DNA from: CALWZE01 sp036644375
Lineage (GTDB): Bacteria > Bacillota > Clostridia > Oscillospirales > Ruminococcaceae
Length of the DNA: 11,442 nt
Assembly (NCBI GenBank): GCA_036644375.1
Contig: JAVXQD010000054.1
Coordinates: forward strand, 1-11,442
Direction: 5' to 3'
The translations under genes and the position numbers were made by a program. Shown in pieces: positions 6,250-11,442 of the stretch. Position 1 is the first letter of the stretch, and every line of letters starts with the position of its first letter. The notes beneath the pieces are model-generated. The model had not been told where the DNA came from. It worked only from the letters and a program-made list of their open reading frames with translations, and did no database searches.

Positions 6250-7485
6250 TCACGCTGCATCGGCATTGTTTTTCCTTAAAAGAGCGTACTGCTCGTTATA
6301 CAACATATTCTCGATGAATATGCCGTAACCTTTTGTCGGCTCGTTCACAAACACATGAGTAAGGGCGCCGATAATTTTACCGTTTTGCACGATTGGGCTG
6401 CCGCTCATGCCCTGCACGATACCGCCTGTAATTTTAATCAGCTTTTCGTCGGTTATGCGCACAATCATGTTTTTCGACGGATTTTCGTCCGACAGGTTTA
6501 TGGATTCTATCTGAGCGTCATAATATGCCGGCTCATCTCCGTTTGCCGCACACAGAACCTTGCAGCTTCCCATTCGAATCTCCTGCTTGAGCGCGACCGG
6601 CATACTCGCGCCGAGTCCGAAGCTGTCGTCGGTTCTTTTCGCGAATATTCCGCACTCACTGTTAAAGAGCAGATTTGCAAATGGCTTGGACGAATCAAAT
6701 ATACCCTTGAGCTCCCCCGGACTTCCTGTTTTGCCCTTCTCCACCCCTGTTATCGAGACCCGCACCAGCTCCCCGCTGCTCACGGGCAGCACAAGACCCG
6801 TGTCACTGTCGGTTACGCCATGTCCCAGACCCGCTATTATTTCACTGCTCTCATTATAATAGGTCACGGTGCCTATTCCCGCCGATGAGTCCCGCACCCA
6901 CATTCCCGCCTTAAATCCATTGCCGTTCTTTGCGTTTGCGGGTGTGAGCTTTGTGCTTTTTGACGCGCCGTCCCTCACATACTGTATGCTCAGAGTCCTG
7001 CCCTCACTTGAGCTGACTATAGCCATGATGTCCTCGTTGCTTGACACAAATGCGCCGTCAATTGTCAGAATAATGTCGCCCGCCTCAATGCCTGCCTGCG
7101 CCGCCGGATTTACCGACCCGCCGAGCGTGTAGATGTCCGAGGTGCCGACAACGACAACTCCCGCCGTAAACATCTTTATCCCGAAGCATATCCCGCAGGG
7201 AATCAGCCTTTTGTCATCCACAGTCTGTATCCGCACGGTTTTGAGCGGAATCATGTCAAACAGGTACAGCGTGCCATTGCGTGATGTGCCCGCCGACGTC
7301 GATGCGGCCGCAAGCTTTTTTCCGTCCGCCTTTACCGTGAGCAGACCCTGTCCGAAGCTGAAATTCTCCTTTTCGCGCACACAGATAATATCGGGCAGAT
7401 AGTTCTTTCTGAAATAGAAAAAGCCGCATGCCAAAACCGACATTATCAAAACAACCGTCAGCACAGTCTTCATTACCCTTGTCAT
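6250..7485 (-). CDS. spoIVB: SpoIVB serine peptidase (S55 family)
   Basis: SpoIVB is secreted from the forespore into the intermembrane space, where it cleaves SpoIVFA and so releases pro-sigma-K processing in the mother cell. The protein has 411 residues, close to the Bacillus enzyme. In order it has an N-terminal signal anchor (about 6-24), a short linker region, a PDZ domain (about 105-185, with AGIEAGDIILTIDG), and the S55 peptidase domain. That domain starts at MWVRDSSAGIGTVTYY and carries the likely catalytic His222 (GLGHGVTD) and Ser361 (VQGMSGSP), followed by THVFVNEPTKGYGIFIENML. All key motifs are intact. GAGGTGA lies 3 nt before the ATG, a short spacer; the second ATG at codon 5 is an alternative. 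Forespore (sigma-G/F) expression is expected, but I could not identify such a promoter with confidence. Confidence 0.96.
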   Translation of the reverse strand: MTRVMKTVLTVVLIMSVLACGFFYFRKNYLPDIICVREKENFSFGQGLLTVKADGKKLAAASTSAGTSRNGTLYLFDMIPLKTVRIQTVDDKRLIPCGICFGIKMFTAGVVVVGTSDIYTLGGSVNPAAQAGIEAGDIILTIDGAFVSSNEDIMAIVSSSEGRTLSIQYVRDGASKSTKLTPANAKNGNGFKAGMWVRDSSAGIGTVTYYNESSEIIAGLGHGVTDSDTGLVLPVSSGELVRVSITGVEKGKTGSPGELKGIFDSSKPFANLLFNSECGIFAKRTDDSFGLGASMPVALKQEIRMGSCKVLCAANGDEPAYYDAQIESINLSDENPSKNMIVRITDEKLIKITGGIVQGMSGSPIVQNGKIIGALTHVFVNEPTKGYGIFIENMLYNEQYALLRKNNADAA

Positions 7486-7591
7486 AAGTCACCTCGCAAA
7501 ATTTATAAAGCAGCACAGGCGGCAGCCTCGGAATCGTCATTCGCCGCCGTGCACAAATAATGACTGGCGGGCAAGACTTGGCTTGCTGGGC

Positions 7592-7623
7592 GGGATTTAA
7601 GTGCAGCTATGCGTTTAAATCCC
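7592..7623. repeat. Perfect 9-bp inverted repeat with nested inner stem
   Basis: GGGATTTAA (7592-7600) and TTAAATCCC (7615-7623) are exact complements. Inside the 14-nt loop, GCA (7603-7605) and TGC (7610-7612) can extend the pairing across a symmetrical GT/GT internal loop. No T-run follows on either strand, so terminator function is unlikely. Confidence 0.7.
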
Positions 7624-7665
7624 GATGCCCTTTGCTATCCGCCTTACCGCGCAGACACTAAATGC

Positions 7666-7700
7666 AAAACCGAACTGCGACCAAAGCCGCAATTCGGTTT
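7666..7700 (-). terminator. Probable terminator of the Ca2+ ATPase gene
   Basis: On the minus strand AAACCGAATTGCG and CGCAGTTCGGTTT form a 13-bp stem with one U-G pair around an 8-nt loop. The stem ends in TTTT followed by GCATTT, a short U-tract. It lies 53 nt beyond the ATPase stop. Confidence 0.55.
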
Positions 7701-7752
7701 GTTCCTGCTTATTGTTGGCAATTTTGCGTCGGTCTATTAACAAAAATAAAAA

Positions 7753-10353
7753 CTAATTTTTGGCGATTTTATTTTTTATAAAAACGTGATCGAGCATACC
7801 CACCAGCGGGCTTATCAAGACCGAGCCGAGCACGGGTATCAAAAGCTCGCCTGTGACTGCCGCCGTGCTGAAAATTTTCTGCAAAATCGGCAGATACACG
7901 ACAGCCAGCGTCACGACTATCGACATGCCGCACGCAAAGAGAAGCGTCTTGTTGCGGAACGGATGCAGGCTGCCGAGCGGTGCGCCCCTGTCGAGCTTAC
8001 ACTCGAAAACATGCACCATCTGCGCGAAAATCAAGGTCATATATGCCGCGGATCTCGCGACGACAAGGTCTTGTGAAAGTCGGTACACAACCGCGAATGA
8101 CAGCAGATTGCACAGCCCCAATACAAGACCTCGAAAGACTATGGTGATGCCCAATCCGTTTGCAAAAAGGCTCTCGTCGGGGCTGCGCGGCGGGCGGTTC
8201 ATTATCCCGTCGTCCGCAGGCTCCATTCCGAGCGCGACTGCGGGCAGACCGTCGGTTATGAGATTTATCAGCAGAATCTGAATGGGTATGAAAATGACAG
8301 GCATACCGAATATCATGGCGAGCACCACGGTCAGCACCTCACCGAGATTGCTCGAGAGCAGAAACCGTATAAACCTCTTGATATTCTGATAGATTATGCG
8401 CCCTTCCTCAACAGCCGCCACAATCGTCGCAAAGTTGTCGTCCAGTATGACTACAGAGGACGCCTCCTTTGTCACATCGCTTCCCGATATCCCCATAGCG
8501 ACGCCTATATCTGCGGACTTTATCGCGGGCGCGTCATTTACCCCGTCACCCGCCATCGCTATAATATGTCCGTTCTGCTTGCAGGCATTTACGATTCTCA
8601 GCTTGTGCGTGGGCGACACCCGCGCGAACACACTTGTTCTCTCGACAAGCGCCCTCAGCTGCGCGTCATCCGAGCTCTCGATTTCCGCCCCCTCGACAAC
8701 GCGCTGGGCGTCGGTCATTATCCCAACCTCCCGCGCAATCGCACGCGCCGTAAGTGCGTGGTCTCCCGTTATCATCATCGGCTTTATTCCGGCGCGTCTG
8801 CACAGCTCTACCGCCCCCTTGACCTCGCGTCTCGGAGGGTCCTTCATACCCGCAAATGCCAAAAACGTGAGGGCATTTTCGTTGAAATCACCCTGCTTTA
8901 TCGCAATTGCAAGCACCCGCTGCGCGTCGTTTGCCATTCGCTCAAGCTCTGCGCCGAGCCGCCGCCTGTCTGATGCTGTTATCGGGCGCACACCGGTGTC
9001 CGTGCCGATATAGCTGCATTTTTCCAATATGCGGTCGGGCGCGCCCTTCGTCATCACGGACAGCCTGTCTCCGTGCTTAACATAGACCGACATCATCTTT
9101 CGGGTCGAGTCAAAAGGAATCTCATCCAACAGATGAATTTTTTTGATCAGCTCATCTTTTTTGATTCCGCACTTAAACGCGGCGCACAAAAGCGCCGTCT
9201 CGGTCGGATTTCCGCGCACCGTCAGCGCCTTTGCGCCGTTTGGCTCAACCGATGAATTGCTGCACATGGCACAGCACACAAGCGCCGCTTTCAGCGATTC
9301 GCTCGCATTTATGTCAAACGCTTTTCCGTTTGAGGACAGCTTTCCAAGCTGCATATTTCCTCCGCCCGACAATGAAAAGCGCGTAAAATCGCTGTACAGC
9401 TCGGTAACCGTCATTTTGTTTTCGGTTATTGTACCCGTCTTGTCGGTGCAGATTATCGTCGCGCTTCCGAGCGTTTCAACCGCATGCAGCCTTCGAATCA
9501 CCGCACCGCGTGAGAGTATGCGATTGACCGACAGAGCGAGTACGATTGTGACTATGGCGGGCAGACCCTCGGGGATTGCCGCAACAGCAAGAGAGATGCC
9601 CGTAAGCACCATATCCATTGCGTTTTCGCCTCTCGCCAAGCCCAAAGCCGCAACCGAAGCTCCGCACGCAAGGCAGGATATCGCAATGAATTTCCCGAGT
9701 GACGCAAGCCGCCTTTGCAGCGGTGTCGGCTCCTCCTTCACCTCGCCAAGCAGATTTGCGATTTTGCCCATCTCGGTGCTCATTCCGGTCTTTTCCACCA
9801 CGGCGATTCCGTGACCCGACATCACGCTCGTTCCCATGAAAAGCTGATTGTGACCGACAGCGCCCGGCTTTTTGTCAATCGCCTTGCTCTCCCCGCTCAA
9901 AATCGACTCGTCCGTTTTAAAGCCCACGCCCATATGCAAAAGCGCATCCGCGGGTATTCTGTCTCCGGCTCTCAGCTCAATGACGTCTCCCACCGCCACC
10001 AGCGCGGCATCAATATTAAATTTTTTACCATCGCGCCGCACCCGCGCGACAGGCGCCGTCATCTGCTTGAGCGACTGTATCGTCTTTTCCGTGCGATATT
10101 CCTGAACAAAGCCCATGACCGCATTGAGCAGCATTATGCTGATTATTGTCACCGCCTCGGTCATCTGCCCCACGATAACCGAGAAAATCGTGGCGGCGGC
10201 AAGTATCAAAATCAGCACGTCCTTAAACTGCGATAAAAATAAATACATCGGGCTTTTCGGCTTTTGCGACACGAGCTCGTTCCGGCCGTATTTCACAATG
10301 TTTTTGCGCGCCTGTTCCTCGGAAAGTCCGTTTAAATTTACAGCTTTCGGCAT
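7753..10353 (-). CDS. P-type Ca2+-transporting ATPase (P2 type, SERCA/PMCA-like)
   Basis: An ATP-driven pump in the plasma membrane, expected to export Ca2+ from the cytoplasm. It has 866 residues, full length for bacterial P2 ATPases, with about ten membrane helices. Visible in order are a cation-ATPase N-terminal segment (~5-60), an actuator-domain SGES (153-156, in place of TGES), PEGLP in M4 (261-265, Glu262), and the phosphorylation motif DKTGT with Asp304. After these come the nucleotide-domain KGAPD (436-440), MITGD (527-531) and hinge GDGVNDAP (602-609). Ca2+ ligands seen in SERCA are kept: Glu262 in M4, Asn669 and Glu672 in M5 (SSNLGEV), and Asn697, Thr700 and Asp701 in M6 (NLITDG). 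In M8 a Gln (Q778) appears where SERCA has Glu, as in plasma-membrane pumps. The ATG has AGAGGA 8-9 nt upstream. Ca2+ specificity is inferred from these residues. Not in an obvious operon. Confidence 0.94.
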   Translation of the reverse strand: MPKAVNLNGLSEEQARKNIVKYGRNELVSQKPKSPMYLFLSQFKDVLILILAAATIFSVIVGQMTEAVTIISIMLLNAVMGFVQEYRTEKTIQSLKQMTAPVARVRRDGKKFNIDAALVAVGDVIELRAGDRIPADALLHMGVGFKTDESILSGESKAIDKKPGAVGHNQLFMGTSVMSGHGIAVVEKTGMSTEMGKIANLLGEVKEEPTPLQRRLASLGKFIAISCLACGASVAALGLARGENAMDMVLTGISLAVAAIPEGLPAIVTIVLALSVNRILSRGAVIRRLHAVETLGSATIICTDKTGTITENKMTVTELYSDFTRFSLSGGGNMQLGKLSSNGKAFDINASESLKAALVCCAMCSNSSVEPNGAKALTVRGNPTETALLCAAFKCGIKKDELIKKIHLLDEIPFDSTRKMMSVYVKHGDRLSVMTKGAPDRILEKCSYIGTDTGVRPITASDRRRLGAELERMANDAQRVLAIAIKQGDFNENALTFLAFAGMKDPPRREVKGAVELCRRAGIKPMMITGDHALTARAIAREVGIMTDAQRVVEGAEIESSDDAQLRALVERTSVFARVSPTHKLRIVNACKQNGHIIAMAGDGVNDAPAIKSADIGVAMGISGSDVTKEASSVVILDDNFATIVAAVEEGRIIYQNIKRFIRFLLSSNLGEVLTVVLAMIFGMPVIFIPIQILLINLITDGLPAVALGMEPADDGIMNRPPRSPDESLFANGLGITIVFRGLVLGLCNLLSFAVVYRLSQDLVVARSAAYMTLIFAQMVHVFECKLDRGAPLGSLHPFRNKTLLFACGMSIVVTLAVVYLPILQKIFSTAAVTGELLIPVLGSVLISPLVGMLDHVFIKNKIAKN

Positions 10354-10392
10354 AACTTGTTCCTCTTTTTCTGCTTCTTGTCCTTTTGAAGT
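10354..10392. other. Leader region of the ATPase gene
   Basis: This stretch carries an AGAGGA ribosome binding site on the minus strand, with an 8-nt gap to the ATPase ATG. I see no clear terminator or promoter in 10354-10530. A TATAAA-like hexamer occurs near 10430 but has no properly spaced -35. Confidence 0.45.
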
Positions 10393-10530
10393 CTATGAAA
10401 AAGTCATCCGAAAAATTCCGAGCCACGCCGTTTTATAATCTTCCTGCATTGCATCAATACGCGACATTTGATGCCAATACTCTCTTTTTTCTTCAATCAG
10501 CCGCTTAAGGCTGCTGTGATAAGGGCTCGC
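10393..10530 (-). other. 45-codon open stretch directly after the stop of the broken P-loop gene
   Basis: Immediately after the TGA (10533-10531), and in the same frame, the reading frame stays open for 45 codons to a TAG at 10395-10393. The translation looks protein-like: a charged helical run (LKRLIEEKREYW), then MSRIDAMQEDYK, then a hydrophobic end (AWLGIFRMTFS). The only in-frame ATG early enough for a start is codon 22, giving just 24 residues, with only a weak AGAGAG upstream. I do not recognise the sequence. It could be a C-terminal remnant of a lost gene, a tail once fused to the P-loop gene, or a small unannotated protein. Confidence 0.4.
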
Positions 10531-11035
10531 TCATACCCTTGTTTTGATTAATTCGGCAGCTTGTGATGGCGTGATATTGCTTACATCAATTTTTTCTGTA
10601 TCTAATACATCATAATTGTTTATCCGAGCAACACTCCTGTCAATAACATCTGCCGACCTTATCCCGCTGTCAATATCCGACTCTATTCTTTTTACCAAGG
10701 AATGTTTATATGCAATCAGAGAGAACGATTTTATCAAACAATCGTCGGTATCGAGTGAGGATAAAATTGAATCAATGATACTTTGTTCGTGCATCACCCA
10801 ACAAAAAATAATGTATTCATATTGAGAACACTTTAAAAATTGGTTTAACTGAAAACAGATATTTTTCATAACCATAGCTTTCGTTTCTTCGTTTACAACG
10901 AATGGCTGCATATCCCAATACCAAACTCTATCGAGAAAAAACATTGCGAGGCAATATTTTTTGCAGTGCTCGACAAGTCGTTGTTTTACCAACGCCCATT
11001 GTGCCACATATAAAAACGCCGAAGCGTTCTCACAT
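10531..11035 (-). pseudogene. Broken P-loop ATP-binding protein (AAA/nucleotide-kinase-like)
   Basis: The Walker A motif GTMGVGKTT is encoded at 11005-10979, but the rest of the protein (from FLDRVWYWDM to the stop at 10531) is in another frame. The frames meet at a run of six A (10936-10941; T6 on the coding strand). Removing one T joins NVF to LD and gives one ~168-codon reading frame. In the P-loop frame, the ATG at 11035 is followed at once by TGA (11032-11030), then ERFGVFIC leading into the P-loop. So there are two lesions, and neither frame has a proper start. A naive call would start at GTG 11007 and give 158 residues whose first ~22 are out of frame. I recall intact relatives as small P-loop proteins with WDM and CWVMHEQSIIDS motifs; the function is unknown. 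It begins 4 nt past the methyltransferase stop, so the two probably formed one transcript. Confidence 0.75.
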
Positions 11036-11039
11036 CTAC

Positions 11040-11442
11040 TTATACTTTGAGATTAGTTTCTTTATCTGTTATAGAATACCTACTAGAAGCATGATTTTTT
11101 TTAAATTCCATTACCACACTATAATTACAGCTAATTTCTTTTTCAATCAAAAAATCGAATTGCTTAAAATAACTCTCTTTATTGCACCTATAAAAATTAT
11201 TAAAAGATATACAGCCCATACTTTCAGTCATGTATAGTGGAAAAAACTTTATTTTTCTAATTATTGATTTTTGTTGTTCCCATTCTAAAATAATTAGTCT
11301 TCCATCTTTTTTTAATACTCTAAATGCTTCATTAATTATTTTCTGGCGAAGCTTTGGAGAACATTCATGGAGTACTAATCCAATTATAACATAATCAAAT
11401 GTTTCATTATCTATTTTCATATTTGTGGCATCTTCACATCTC
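11040..11442 (-). CDS. Class I SAM-dependent methyltransferase, 5' end outside the window
   Basis: The last 133 codons of a methyltransferase; the frame stays open to the right edge, so the start and the SAM-binding glycine motif are missing. The visible part starts with EDATNMKID, the acidic post-motif-I region, then FDYVIIGLVLHECSP (motif IV region with a VLHE signature). It continues with AFRVLKKDGRLIILEWE, the strand-turn-strand of UbiE/Coq5-like enzymes. The C-terminal part is not family-typical, and the substrate cannot be assigned. Base composition is much more AT-rich than the genes to the left, suggesting separate origin. It is followed within 4 nt by the broken P-loop gene. Confidence 0.85.
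   Translation of the reverse strand, partial: RCEDATNMKIDNETFDYVIIGLVLHECSPKLRQKIINEAFRVLKKDGRLIILEWEQQKSIIRKIKFFPLYMTESMGCISFNNFYRCNKESYFKQFDFLIEKEISCNYSVVMEFKKNHASSRYSITDKETNLKV

Larger units (their letters stand above)
7486..7752. other. Intergenic gap rich in inverted repeats
   Basis: This 267-bp gap between the ATPase stop and the spoIVB start holds no convincing gene. It contains four inverted repeats. 7513-7523/7543-7552 is a 10-bp GC-rich stem with one bulged A. 7571-7575/7582-7586 is GCAAG/CTTGC. 7592-7600/7615-7623 pairs GGGATTTAA with TTAAATCCC, and its loop has a further GCA/TGC pairing. 7667-7700 is listed separately as the terminator. The first three lack a T-tract in either direction. 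Confidence 0.7.

Noticed and set aside
7256..7540. 94-codon minus-strand frame overlapping the spoIVB start
   Set aside because: It runs out of frame through spoIVB codons, has no protein-like composition, and spoIVB fully explains the region.
10354..10530. Riboswitch or other structured leader before the Ca2+ ATPase
   Set aside because: I found no recognised aptamer motif and no terminator/antiterminator pair; much of the stretch reads as protein-like codons instead.
10531..10533. Recoded TGA (selenocysteine or readthrough) joining the P-loop gene to the open stretch after it
   Set aside because: I see no SECIS-like hairpin immediately after the TGA, and the upstream gene is already broken by two other lesions.

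Overview
The window comes from a spore-forming, probably Clostridia-class Firmicute, most likely from an uncultured Oscillospirales- or Christensenellales-like lineage. The evidence is an adjacent spoIVB-spo0A pair, a cdaA-cdaR (c-di-AMP) pair, AGGAGG-type ribosome binding sites, and a moderately GC-rich coding style in the main block. The lineage within Clostridia is inference only. Every gene I can support lies on the minus strand, so transcription runs from right to left.

In transcription order: (i) 11442-10531 is AT-rich and unlike the rest. It holds the C-terminal two thirds of a class I SAM methyltransferase cut by the window edge, followed by a broken P-loop kinase/ATPase-like gene. 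(ii) 10530-10393 is an open stretch in the same frame as the broken gene, just past its stop codon. (iii) 10353-7753 encodes a complete P-type Ca2+-transporting ATPase, followed by a probable terminator. (iv) 7752-7486 is an intergenic gap crowded with inverted repeats. (v) 7485-5365 holds spoIVB and spo0A, closed by a strong terminator at 5305-5340. (vi) A good extended -10 promoter (5238-5266) drives a tightly packed operon: bifunctional ispDF, cdaA, cdaR and a large FAD-dependent oxidoreductase. The last three overlap by 4 nt and 1 nt. (vii) 1-160 is a 79-bp tandem repeat with internal pentamer repeats that probably continues beyond the left edge.

Functionally, spoIVB and spo0A form a sporulation block: Spo0A is the master regulator of entry, and SpoIVB is the forespore protease that triggers sigma-K activation. 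The ispDF-cdaA-cdaR operon links isoprenoid precursor synthesis (MEP pathway) with membrane c-di-AMP synthesis and its regulator. Both bear on cell-envelope growth.

I found no convincing new multi-gene system. The points most worth a second look are the P-loop gene with at least two lesions (start-proximal stop and homopolymer frameshift), the unexplained open frame after it, the 79-bp repeat array with pentamer copy-number change, the hairpin-rich gap before spoIVB, and a Ser in the acidic pocket of the Spo0A receiver domain.
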